A DNA stretch of 64,000 bases. Origin: DASWHR01 sp036398095. Its GTDB lineage: Bacteria; Actinomycetota; AC-67. Shown in pieces: positions 53,974 through 61,936 of the stretch. Location: NCBI GenBank assembly GCA_036398095.1, contig DASWHR010000029.1, positions 9,760-73,759 of the forward strand, in the 5' to 3' direction. Below the pieces are notes generated by a model. It was given only the letters and a program-made list of their open reading frames with translations. It was not told the DNA's origin and made no database searches. Made by a program: the position numbers and the translations under genes. Positions within the stretch are counted from its first letter, which is position 1. Each line of letters opens with the position of its first letter.

Positions 53974-54749
53974 CAGCGTGCCGGCTCGCCGGCGGACGCG
54001 CCCGACTCGTTGAACGACTTGCCCGAGAAGAACTGCCCCGTCACGCCGGCCGATTCGTCGGATGCAAGCCAGACCGCGGCCGGCACGATCACATCGGCCG
54101 GCAACGGCGGATGCATCTGTTTCAAGAAATCCGGCATTCCGTCGGGACCGAACAACTGCGTGTCCACCATCCCGCCGGGCGAGAGCACGTTGACGCGGAT
54201 TCCGGCCTCGGCGGACTCACGCGCAGCCATCGTCGCCAGCGCATCCACCGCCGTCTTGGACACCGCGTAGATGCCCGACCCGGGACGAAGCGCGCGCCCC
54301 GTCTCGGACCCGATCGCGATGAACGATCCGCCCGATTCCATCGCCGGGATCGCGGCCTTGATGCACGACAGCATCCCGACGACATTGACTCGCAGGATCT
54401 GCTCGGCGATGGCGGCGTCCCAGGTGGTGAGTTCGCGGTAGCGCTTGTCGGTGAGCATGGCGAACGACGTGCCCGCGTTGGCGACGAAACAGTCGAGCCG
54501 TCCGTGTTGCGCCACGGTTGCATCCACCAGCGCCTGGACCGCCGCTTCGTCGGCGACATCGGCCGGGACGACGGTTGCCGATGCGGCACCTGCGTCGCGG
54601 CACGCCTCGGCGACGCGCTCCAAGTCGCTTGTGGTGCGCGCCGACAGCACCACGTGCGCGCCGGCCGTGCCGTATCCGATCGCAAGCGCTTCGCCCAGCC
54701 CGCGACTGGCTCCCGTCACGATGACGACCTTGCCGTCCAGCACGCCCAT
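53973..54749 (-). CDS. Short-chain dehydrogenase/reductase
   Basis: 258 residues. Rossmann motif TGASRGLG, ANAGTS (N-A-G), catalytic Ser in IAIGSETG and YAVSK (Tyr-x3-Lys). NAD(P)-dependent oxidation of an alcohol, possibly a 3-hydroxyacyl compound. Translationally coupled to the ligase. A TetR gene lies 51 bases upstream on the same strand. Confidence 0.92.
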   Translation of the reverse strand: MGVLDGKVVIVTGASRGLGEALAIGYGTAGAHVVLSARTTSDLERVAEACRDAGAASATVVPADVADEAAVQALVDATVAQHGRLDCFVANAGTSFAMLTDKRYRELTTWDAAIAEQILRVNVVGMLSCIKAAIPAMESGGSFIAIGSETGRALRPGSGIYAVSKTAVDALATMAARESAEAGIRVNVLSPGGMVDTQLFGPDGMPDFLKQMHPPLPADVIVPAAVWLASDESAGVTGQFFSGKSFNESGASAGEPAR

Positions 54750-54800
54750 GCCCGTTTCCCCCTTGCGAAGCAGCGTTCCGAAATTCGTTGCGACCGTTGG

Positions 54801-55475
54801 TCAGAGTCCCGAGGCGGAACGGGGCCCGGCGTCGCGCGAGGCGCGCTTGCGAGGCAACGGCCTTTTGGTCCCCGCGGACGCGTCGGCGTCCAGGGCGCGC
54901 AAGACGAAGTCGGTGACGCGGTTGGTCGCCTCTTCCACGTCGTGCGCTCCGGCAGCGAGCGGCCCTCGTTCGGACCCAACGCATGCCATCACGAGCGGGA
55001 CGACATCGTCGTGGTTGACCGCACCGAACTCCCCGGTTTCCGAGCCGTAGGCCAGGATCCCGCGAAGCAGCCGCTCGATCGGCTCGATGTGCTGCATGAA
55101 ACGCCCGTAGGTCTCGGGCTTGAGGAACTGAATGACCTCCTGGCCGGGCGGCAGGTGGCGCGAGGCGAAATCGGCCAGCTGCAGCCGGACGAAGACGCGG
55201 AGCTTCGTCGCGCTGTCTGGCGCCTCGTCGATCTGACGCTTCATCGCTTCGATCGCGCGAACGACCTCGCGGTCGGTCCAGGCGAACAGCAGCGATTCCC
55301 GGTCGGGAAAGTAGTTGTAGATCGCCGTTCGGGCCAAGCCGACGTCCTGAGCGACATCGGCGAGCGACACGTCGGCGTAGCCTTGCTCCATCACCAATCG
55401 TCCGAACGAGTCGATCAGCTTGTCGATCGTTTCGGCGCGGTGCTTCTCAAGCGTTTCGGCAGAGATCTTCGGCAC
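54801..55475 (-). CDS. TetR-family transcriptional regulator
   Basis: 224 residues from a GTG at 55473-55475. N-terminal HTH (DVSLADVAQDVGLARTAIYN then YFPDRESLLFAW), followed by a helical ligand-binding part and a basic C-terminal tail (GTKRPLPRKRASRD). It lies upstream of the SDR-ligase pair on the same strand and is a likely local regulator of these fatty-acid-type genes. Confidence 0.9.
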   Translation of the reverse strand: MPKISAETLEKHRAETIDKLIDSFGRLVMEQGYADVSLADVAQDVGLARTAIYNYFPDRESLLFAWTDREVVRAIEAMKRQIDEAPDSATKLRVFVRLQLADFASRHLPPGQEVIQFLKPETYGRFMQHIEPIERLLRGILAYGSETGEFGAVNHDDVVPLVMACVGSERGPLAAGAHDVEEATNRVTDFVLRALDADASAGTKRPLPRKRASRDAGPRSASGL

Positions 55476-55504
55476 GCCCGAGAGTATATCGGCGCGACCC
55501 CGCC

Positions 55505-56176
55505 TCAGCAGGCCGCATGCGGCACCCCGGCCGATTCGTCCCCGCAGCACGATTCCCCGCGCCATGCTTCGCGTGCTTCGCTCGCGATGAACGCGGTCAT
55601 CACCAGCGCGGCGCCCGGGTCGGCCCACCACCATCCGAAGGCGGCGTTGAGCGCGATTCCGCCGAGCACGGTCACCGACAACCACCAGCACGCCGTCGTC
55701 TGGAACGCGTCGGCTTTCATCGCCCGGCTGTCGAGCGCAACCGCCAGCGCCCGCTTGGCGCGGGCGAGCCACAGCATCACGCCGATGGAGACGCTCGTGA
55801 TCGCGATGCCCACGGCCGACACCTCGGGCCGGCGGTCGCCGAGCAGCGTGCGAACGGCGTCGAAGCACACCCACGCCGCGAGCAGCGCCAGCGACACGGC
55901 GACCAACCGCTGCGCCCGGAGTTCGATTCGCTCGAGCGTGTCCGGCGCGGCCGCGTGGCGACGCTCGGCAGCGAGCCGCCAGATCATGATCCCGCCCGAA
56001 GCGCTTTCGACGAAGCTGTCCACGCCGAATCCGAGCAGCGCCACGCTGGAGGCCGCAATCGCCGCCGCGACCGCAACGACTCCCTCGGCGAGGTTCCAAC
56101 CGACCGTCAGATACTCAAGACGAAGACCGCGACGCAGCAGCGCGGCGCGCCCGGCGGTGGGCGTCGCGACCGTCAC
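55505..56176 (-). CDS. Cation-diffusion-facilitator-like membrane protein
   Basis: 223 residues from a GTG overlapping the ArsR stop (GTGA). Five to six hydrophobic helices with GFGVDSFVES (helix 2) and DSRAMKADAFQT (helix 5), the positions of the metal-binding Asp/His of CDF transporters, and WADPGAALVMTAF as final helix. The C-terminus GESCCGDESAGVPHAAC is rich in cysteine, which may bind metal. With the ArsR gene it forms a metal-response pair, probably for Zn, Co or Cd. Confidence 0.8.
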   Translation of the reverse strand: MTVATPTAGRAALLRRGLRLEYLTVGWNLAEGVVAVAAAIAASSVALLGFGVDSFVESASGGIMIWRLAAERRHAAAPDTLERIELRAQRLVAVSLALLAAWVCFDAVRTLLGDRRPEVSAVGIAITSVSIGVMLWLARAKRALAVALDSRAMKADAFQTTACWWLSVTVLGGIALNAAFGWWWADPGAALVMTAFIASEAREAWRGESCCGDESAGVPHAAC

Positions 56177-56577
56177 CGCGCCCTCCGGCGCGGCGGGGGG
56201 GCGTCCTCGGTCGCGTGGCCGATCGCGTCGCGCACCATCCGGCGCACATGGTCGTCGGCCAGCGAGTAGTAAACGACGCGGCCGTCCTTACGGCGGGCGA
56301 CGACCCTCCGGTCGCGAAGGAGTCGCAACTGATGGCTCAGCGCCGACTGCTCGACCCCGAGCAGCAGTGCAAGATCGTAGACGCAGACCTCGCGGGCCAT
56401 GCTCAGGGCATGCAGGATGCGCATCCGGGTTGCGTCGGCGAGCAGGCCGAACGTGTCCGCCGCGTCCTCGGCCTCCCTTGGACGCAACACCCGGCCGAGC
56501 AGCGGCTTGACGTGCTCGGGGTGCAGCGCCTCGGCGTCCGCGCGCGATCGCGTCAAAACATATGAACCTATGCTCAT
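56173..56577 (-). CDS. ArsR/SmtB-family metal-responsive repressor
   Basis: 134 residues. Winged helix: TFGLLADATRMRILHALSMA, VCVYDLALLLGVEQSALSHQ, LRLLRDRRVVARRKDGRVVY. CxxD-like and C-terminal His residues (VCVYDL, DDHVRRMV) fit SmtB/CmtR-type metal sites. The ATG at 56577 lies inside the operator palindrome and has no ribosome binding site, so the mRNA may be leaderless. Operon with the CDF-like gene. Confidence 0.88.
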   Translation of the reverse strand: MSIGSYVLTRSRADAEALHPEHVKPLLGRVLRPREAEDAADTFGLLADATRMRILHALSMAREVCVYDLALLLGVEQSALSHQLRLLRDRRVVARRKDGRVVYYSLADDHVRRMVRDAIGHATEDAPPPRRRAR

Positions 56578-56580
56578 ATG
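56559..56580. promoter_or_regulatory. ArsR-type operator overlapping the start codon
   Basis: CATATGA, 8 bases, TCATATG: perfect 7-bp arms typical of ArsR/SmtB operators. The right arm contains the start codon of the ArsR gene on the minus strand. Confidence 0.7.
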
Positions 56581-56628
56581 TTCAATTACACAGCCGGCCG
56601 GCGTTCCCGTCAAGCAAGCGCGAAAGAA

Positions 56629-57144
56629 CTACAGGCCGGTCGAGCCGTCGATCAGTTCGCGGATGAGGTCGGCGTGACCGGCGTGGCGCGCGTATTCCTC
56701 GATCATGTGGATCATGATGAAGCGCAGATCCACCTCGCCGCGCCGCTCGTTGGGAACCCGCTCGTCCAGTGAGGCCGCCTCCGCGACGATCCGGCGGGAC
56801 CGCTCGCACGCCTCCAGGTACCGTGCCACGAGCGCCTCGGTGGTCTCGTCCGGGGCGGCGCGCATGTCGCTCTCGGGATCGTCTTCGACGAAGGAGATGT
56901 AGCCCTCTCCGGTGCGCGCGAAGGTCATCGCGAACCATGCGTGCTCATCTTCGGTCAGATGCTTGACCAGACCCAGCAGGCTCAGTCCGGACGGCGCGAC
57001 CGCGCGGCGCAGATCCTCGTCGCTCAGTCCTTCCATCTTGCGAAGCATCGTGGCGCGAAGAAAGTCGAGGCTCGCGCCGAGCGCGGTCCGCTCGTCGCCG
57101 GCTCCCGGCGCCTCGACACGCTCGATCGGCGATGTGAACGACAT
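56629..57144 (-). CDS. DinB-like DUF664 family protein
   Basis: 171 residues. DinB superfamily, DUF664 type: LDFLRATMLRKMEGLSDEDL, LGLVKHLTEDEHAWF (first metal His) and IMIHMIEEYARHAGHADLIR (the typical H-x-x-x-H end motif). Probably a metal-dependent thiol transferase; substrate unknown. Stands alone between the ArsR and NucS genes. Confidence 0.9.
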   Translation of the reverse strand: MSFTSPIERVEAPGAGDERTALGASLDFLRATMLRKMEGLSDEDLRRAVAPSGLSLLGLVKHLTEDEHAWFAMTFARTGEGYISFVEDDPESDMRAAPDETTEALVARYLEACERSRRIVAEAASLDERVPNERRGEVDLRFIMIHMIEEYARHAGHADLIRELIDGSTGL

Positions 57145-57154
57145 GTCCCACTCC

Positions 57155-57811
57155 TTAGAACAGTGTCGGGTCGGGTTCGGCGCGGCCCGCGAGGACTTCG
57201 ATGTTCACTTCCACGCAGCCGATCCCGCGGGCGGCGGCAAGCACGCGCGTCTGCGGCTTGATCGTCTGGGCGACCAGCAGACCACGCACCGGCGCGAGCG
57301 AGGCGTCGCCGTTGAGCCGTTCCAGATAGCGCGAAAGCTGCTCGACGGCCTGCAACTCCCCGACGCGCTTGACCTCGACCGCGACGACCGCACCGGCCGC
57401 GTCGCGGAGCAGCAGATCGACCGGACCGAGATCCGTCGGATACTCGCGCTGCACCAGCCGCACGCCTTCCTCGATCACATCAGGCGCAGCGGCGAGCAGC
57501 ATTTGCAGCTCCAGCTCGCTACCGCTCTTGATGAGCCCGGGCTCGTCCCCGAGAGAGACGGTCACGTCGGACACGATCTCGTGCATCGCGATCAGCAGCG
57601 TCTCGCCTTTCGCCCCAGTGACCGTCCAGATGCCATCGTCCTCGATCACCGTGCACGGCGGCGACATCCAGTTCAGCGCCTTGTGCCCTTTGTCGGCGTG
57701 AATCGCCACGGTCCCATCGGCCTTGACCACGATCAAGCGGCGGGCGCGCGGCAGGTGAGCCGACAGCCGTCCCCGATAATCCACCGAACACTCGGCCACG
57801 ATCATGCGCAT
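57155..57811 (-). CDS. nucS: Mismatch endonuclease NucS
   Basis: 218 residues, full length. NucS/EndoMS cleaves both strands at mismatches and is the core of the non-canonical mismatch repair of actinobacteria and archaea. N-terminal domain (SVDYRGRLSAHLPRARRLIV, KALNWMSPPCTVIEDD), C-terminal RecB-like nuclease with the Asp and E-x-K in VDLLLRDAAGAVVAVEVKR, and the C-terminal beta-clamp-binding end PDPTLF. It marks the organism as actinobacterial more than any other gene in the window. Confidence 0.95.
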   Translation of the reverse strand: MRMIVAECSVDYRGRLSAHLPRARRLIVVKADGTVAIHADKGHKALNWMSPPCTVIEDDGIWTVTGAKGETLLIAMHEIVSDVTVSLGDEPGLIKSGSELELQMLLAAAPDVIEEGVRLVQREYPTDLGPVDLLLRDAAGAVVAVEVKRVGELQAVEQLSRYLERLNGDASLAPVRGLLVAQTIKPQTRVLAAARGIGCVEVNIEVLAGRAEPDPTLF

Positions 57812-57857
57812 GAGGCGCCCAGCCTACCGGCCCCCGGCGGACCGGGAATGACGGGGA

Positions 57858-58154
57858 TCAGGCTTGCCGGCGGCTGGTCCCGTAGATCAGCCAGATCAGC
57901 AGCGCCGAGCCGAGCGCGGCGAACAGCAGCCCCGGCGCATACTCGGATCCGAACAAAAGGCGCGCGACGAAGCCGCCGACAATCGATCCGGCGATGCCTG
58001 CCAGAATCGTGGCGAGAATACCCATCGACTGGCGTCCGGGAACAAGTAGCCGTCCGAGCGCGCCAAAGACCAGCCCGCTGATGGCCATGACAAAGAGAAA
58101 CCCGATCAGGCTTCGATCGTCGCGGAGATGCTGTGCAGCAAGCATGATCATCAT
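57858..58154 (-). CDS. GlsB/YeaQ/YmgE family membrane protein
   Basis: 98 residues, three hydrophobic helices: IGFLFVMAISGLVFGALGRL, GILATILAGIAGSIVGGFVA and APGLLFAALGSALLIWLIYG. The Gly-rich G-A-L-G-R-L-x-x-P-G motif is the family signature. Membrane stress-associated protein of unclear role. Two in-frame ATGs are close to each other; I take the first. Confidence 0.85.
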   Translation of the reverse strand: MMIMLAAQHLRDDRSLIGFLFVMAISGLVFGALGRLLVPGRQSMGILATILAGIAGSIVGGFVARLLFGSEYAPGLLFAALGSALLIWLIYGTSRRQA

Positions 58155-58195
58155 GCCAGGGGTGTACCCGGCCCGCCGCGGGACGAAACCGAACG

Positions 58196-59896
58196 TCACC
58201 AGACTTCGATGCGGAAGGAGGCCTTGCGATTGAGGCGGCTCACCGGCCGGCCGAGCACTTCCAGGTCGAACGTCTCGATCGAGCTCGTGCCGTGCGCCAT
58301 GTTCATGTTCGCGTAGAAGTACAGATCGAAGTTTGCCGTCTGGCCGGGCAACACGATCGTGTCCGGCCGGTCGATGGTCGATCCGACGCTGCACGACTCC
58401 CAGTCGCTCGCCGCGAACCGCGAGCAGCGGCCTGCGGGCGCCGTGACCAGCCGCACGCGTCCGCCCTCGACGAACCAGGGAGCGGTTCCGTCGTTGCGGA
58501 CCGTCACGCGTCCCATCGACGACACGCCGCGCACCAGCACGCCGGGCAGCAGCAGCCCCGGGTCGGACTTGCCGACGATCGTGGCCGCATAGGTTCCGAC
58601 GGCGATGTCGAACGTGAGCGGCGACGAGTCCTGGACCGGCACCGACCCGCCGCGCACGAGGAAGCGCTCGATCGAGGTCAGGCCCTCCTGCGCCCATGTC
58701 GTGGGGATCGAAAAGCGGAGCCGCGCGACCTCGCCCTGCGCGACGACTGCGGAGGTGTTCGCGCCGCCTTCTCCGTCGTTGGTCAGATCCTCGTCGATGA
58801 ACGATGCGATCGAACACGACGCCCAATCCGCCGCGACGAACTGGCTGCACCGGCCGACCGGATATGTCGAGACGCGCATCCCGGTGATGTCGCCGACGCG
58901 CCACGGAAGATAGCCGGTGTTTCGCACGTCGACCGAAGCCGTATAGGTTCGCCCCGGCTCCAACGCGACGCCGGGCCCGGCCGGATTGTCGAAGGTCGTG
59001 GACTCGATCTGATAGCCCCACAGTCGCGGATACAACGCGGCCGCTCCGTAAATATCCCCGCGGCTGAGCGTCCGGTTGCGCGTATCCCCCGTGTAGACGA
59101 TCGCGTGCATCACCGCCGCGGCCGACTCGCGCGTGGCGCCGTGCTCGGTATGACCCAAGCCCAGCATGTGCCCGAACTCGTGCGCGGCGACCGACCGCAG
59201 ATCCCACGACGAGCCGCTCGTGCACCCGGTGCACCACGACACATCGGAATGGTTGTTGAACGCGATATCCGATTCGTAGATGAAGCCAGAGCTGAACCAG
59301 ACGCAGGTGCGCGCCAGCAGCAGGCTGCCCCCGCCCCATCCGCCGAGATTCGAAAATCCGACGACGTTCTCACCGTCGGGATTCGAGCATTGCGGCTGCG
59401 TCCCGGTATCCCAGCTCGCCGGCATATTCCAGATGATCAGGTCGCCGATCCCGCACCCGTTTTGCGTCTTCTCCCATTCGCCCTTCGCATCCAGGAGCAT
59501 CGTTCGCCACGTCGATCCGACCGACGACGGCACGCCGCCGGAATTGAAACGGACGGGCTCGCTCATGCGCCACGGCTGCGGGACGCCGGCGTTGAACTCT
59601 TCCCACGATCCGCCGTTGGAGCAGCGCGCCGCCTGCGACGGGCCCGACGCGACGACCCCGCCGGCGTGAGCCTCCCCGCTTTCACCGCCGTCGACCACGC
59701 TGGCCAGCACCCGGCCGGTCGCGGCGTCGATCGTCTCGACGGTGGCGTGGGTGCTGTAGTCGCTGAAGATCTTCAGGATCCCGGTGGGAGCGAGCGTGCG
59801 TGCCGGCGCAGACCGCTCGGCGCCGCCGGCCGGGCCGGTCGCCGCGAGCGCGGCGACGGCGAGCAGCAACGCCGCATAACGCTTCGGTCGATTCAC
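58196..59896 (-). CDS. Secreted matrixin-like zinc metalloprotease with two Ig-like domains
   Basis: 566 residues. Signal peptide at residues 1-26. The zinc site AAHEFGHMLGLGHTEH has the complete HExxHxxGxxH motif, and a Met-turn follows (AAAVMHAI). Residues about 295-420 and 435-560 are two similar beta-sandwich repeats (TASVDVRNTGYLPWRVGD; GRVTVRNDGTAPWFVEGG), each with the phrase GRCSxFxAxDWxSCS, probably substrate- or wall-binding. Exported; degrades extracellular protein. Confidence 0.88.
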   Translation of the reverse strand: MNRPKRYAALLLAVAALAATGPAGGAERSAPARTLAPTGILKIFSDYSTHATVETIDAATGRVLASVVDGGESGEAHAGGVVASGPSQAARCSNGGSWEEFNAGVPQPWRMSEPVRFNSGGVPSSVGSTWRTMLLDAKGEWEKTQNGCGIGDLIIWNMPASWDTGTQPQCSNPDGENVVGFSNLGGWGGGSLLLARTCVWFSSGFIYESDIAFNNHSDVSWCTGCTSGSSWDLRSVAAHEFGHMLGLGHTEHGATRESAAAVMHAIVYTGDTRNRTLSRGDIYGAAALYPRLWGYQIESTTFDNPAGPGVALEPGRTYTASVDVRNTGYLPWRVGDITGMRVSTYPVGRCSQFVAADWASCSIASFIDEDLTNDGEGGANTSAVVAQGEVARLRFSIPTTWAQEGLTSIERFLVRGGSVPVQDSSPLTFDIAVGTYAATIVGKSDPGLLLPGVLVRGVSSMGRVTVRNDGTAPWFVEGGRVRLVTAPAGRCSRFAASDWESCSVGSTIDRPDTIVLPGQTANFDLYFYANMNMAHGTSSIETFDLEVLGRPVSRLNRKASFRIEVW

Positions 59897-59960
59897 GATC
59901 CCCCCTCGGCTCCGTCCCGCTCAGAGTTCGCCCGGAGCCCCGCCGATCCTGCCGATTCTA

Positions 59961-59995
59961 CGCCGCACGTTCCGGCCGTTACGGAACCTGCGGCG
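59961..59995. repeat. Long hairpin in divergent promoter region
   Basis: Arms CGCCGCACGTTCCG and CGGAACCTGCGGCG with one C/C mismatch in 14 and a 7-base loop. It lies between the divergent protease and ceramidase-like genes (gap 59897-60119), so an operator or a 5'-leader structure is more likely than a terminator. Confidence 0.5.
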
Positions 59996-60119
59996 CTCCC
60001 ACGATGGTTGGTGGTCGATCGGACCCGAAATTCACCGGTCGTCTTCGGGGGCGCGACACGAGAGAGGCGCAGGAAACCGGTGGCGCCGCCTCGAAATGGT
60101 TTTCAGGAGGTTTCCGACA

Positions 60120-61916
60120 ATGCGCACACAACGATCGCTGCTGGTTCTGCTCGTGCTCTTCGCCGCCGTCGCCGTTCCGCCGGCCGCCACGGCCGCCTCG
60201 CCCGTCCGCGCTGGGTTCGCCGTCCGCTCCATCGTCCCGGGTCAGCCGGATTGGAGCCGCGTGTGGCACACCTCGCGCCGGCACCCGACCGGCGTGCTTC
60301 CCGGCGACGGGCTCTGGGCGCGCGCGTCGTATCTGGAAAGCGGCGCGACGCACCTGGCGGTGGTGTCGCTGGACCTGCTCGGACTCTTCTACGACGACAT
60401 CGTGATGATTCGCGACGAGATCCGCGCCGCGATCGGCGACGACGTGCACGTGCTCGTCGCCTCGACTCATACGCACTCCGGGATCGACACGCTCGGCGTC
60501 TACGGTCCGGACGAGACGACGACCGGCGTGGACGCTGCCTATCAGTCGTTCGTGCGCGCGCAGGCCGCAGCCGCGGCGATCGACGCCGCCGGCGCGGCCG
60601 AGGAGGTCACCGAGGTTCGGTTCGGATCGCTGCCCGCGCCGGCGGATTTGAACGAGTACGACCGCAGCCGCCATCCGGGAACGTTCGACGATTCCGTGAA
60701 CGTGGTTCAGGTGCGGGGCGTGAACGGCACCATCGGCACGATCGTCAACTGGGCGAGCCATCCCGAGCTGGTCGACCCCAAGTCGAGCTCCGATCCGATG
60801 ATTCCGGCGTCGATGCGCGGAGCGGTCATGTCCAGCGACTTTGTGCACACGCTTCGCACGACCGTCGAGTCGGCCGGCGGCGGCACCGCGCTGTTCTTGA
60901 ACGGACCCAACGGCGCGGTGACCGGGCTGGCGGTTCCCGTGATCGATCCGGACACCGGGACGCCGTTTCCGCGCAAGTCGGTGAAGAAGGCCTACTACGT
61001 CGGCAGCCGCATCGGACAAACGGCGATCGATGCGTTGACCGCCGCGAACGCGCAGTCGGTCACGGCGCCACCGCTGTCGGTCGAATCCGAATCGTTCTTC
61101 CTCACCGTGGAGAACAACTTCATCCTCGCGCTGAAAGCAGCCGGCGTGATTCCCCGCGAAACCTACACCGCCGGCGCGGCGAATCCGTTGGGCCGCGACG
61201 TCAAGACCGAGATGCTTCACGCGCGTTTCGGACCGCTTGAGTTCCTGACGATGCCGGGCGAGCAGCAACCGGATCTGCATACCGGCGTGTACCAGCCCCT
61301 TGCCGAGCGCGCGAACCCCGACGTCCCGCCGGAGCGCGCGGTCGAGCCGCAGATGACCGGCGATTTCCACTTCGTCGTCGGCCTGGGCATGGACGAGCTG
61401 GGCTACTTCGTGTCGGCCACCGACTACGTGCCGCCGACGATCATGCCGCTGTATTCCAACGGCGAGGATCGAAACGGCGTGGACCACTATCAGGAGACGC
61501 TCTCGCTCGGCCGCGACACCGCGCGCGCCTTGTCGCAGCAGGCGTCGCGGCTGCTGGGGACCGTGCCCGAGCCGGATTACCTGCCGTATCCGGGCGGGTT
61601 CCTCACGAGCGCCGGCACGCCGCTCTACACCGGCGCAAGCGCCGATGTACGCGGGATCTGGATCGATACCTCAGACAGCGGCCGCTACGAGCAGCGCGAG
61701 GATGCCGAGCTCTTCGTCGCAGTCCCGACCGGCCCGCCCGCCGCGTTCGGTTTCCTGGATTCGCAGCTTCGCAACATCGGCCCCGATCCGTCCGACGAAG
61801 CCCGAGGCGCCTGGATCGACGGCGACGGCGACGGAGCCTTCGATCCCGTCCGGGACCCGCACCTGTTCTTCGATACCTGGACCCTCGGCGAAGGCCCGCT
61901 CGAAAACCCGGTGTAG
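60120..61916 (+). CDS. Secreted neutral/alkaline ceramidase-like hydrolase
   Basis: 598 residues; ATG behind AGGAGG. Signal peptide at residues 1-26. Ceramidase-like domain: AGFAVRSIVPGQPD, ASTHTHSGIDTLGVYG (zinc His-x-His), VVQVRGVNGTIGTIVNWASH with the second zinc His, and the late GDFHFVVGLGMDELGYFVSA. The Ser-containing loop of ceramidases is replaced here, so another amide or ester substrate is possible. The last 100 residues add a small beta domain (ADVRGIWIDTSDSGR). Confidence 0.85.
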   Translation: MRTQRSLLVLLVLFAAVAVPPAATAASPVRAGFAVRSIVPGQPDWSRVWHTSRRHPTGVLPGDGLWARASYLESGATHLAVVSLDLLGLFYDDIVMIRDEIRAAIGDDVHVLVASTHTHSGIDTLGVYGPDETTTGVDAAYQSFVRAQAAAAAIDAAGAAEEVTEVRFGSLPAPADLNEYDRSRHPGTFDDSVNVVQVRGVNGTIGTIVNWASHPELVDPKSSSDPMIPASMRGAVMSSDFVHTLRTTVESAGGGTALFLNGPNGAVTGLAVPVIDPDTGTPFPRKSVKKAYYVGSRIGQTAIDALTAANAQSVTAPPLSVESESFFLTVENNFILALKAAGVIPRETYTAGAANPLGRDVKTEMLHARFGPLEFLTMPGEQQPDLHTGVYQPLAERANPDVPPERAVEPQMTGDFHFVVGLGMDELGYFVSATDYVPPTIMPLYSNGEDRNGVDHYQETLSLGRDTARALSQQASRLLGTVPEPDYLPYPGGFLTSAGTPLYTGASADVRGIWIDTSDSGRYEQREDAELFVAVPTGPPAAFGFLDSQLRNIGPDPSDEARGAWIDGDGDGAFDPVRDPHLFFDTWTLGEGPLENPV

Positions 61917-61936
61917 CACGGAGTACTCTTGCGGCG

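Noticed and set aside
58292..61240. Very long open frame (about 980 codons) on the plus strand across the protease and ceramidase genes
   Set aside because: It is a GC-rich shadow: Arg/Ala/Pro/Gly-rich product, no domain, and it crosses two well-supported genes in other frames.
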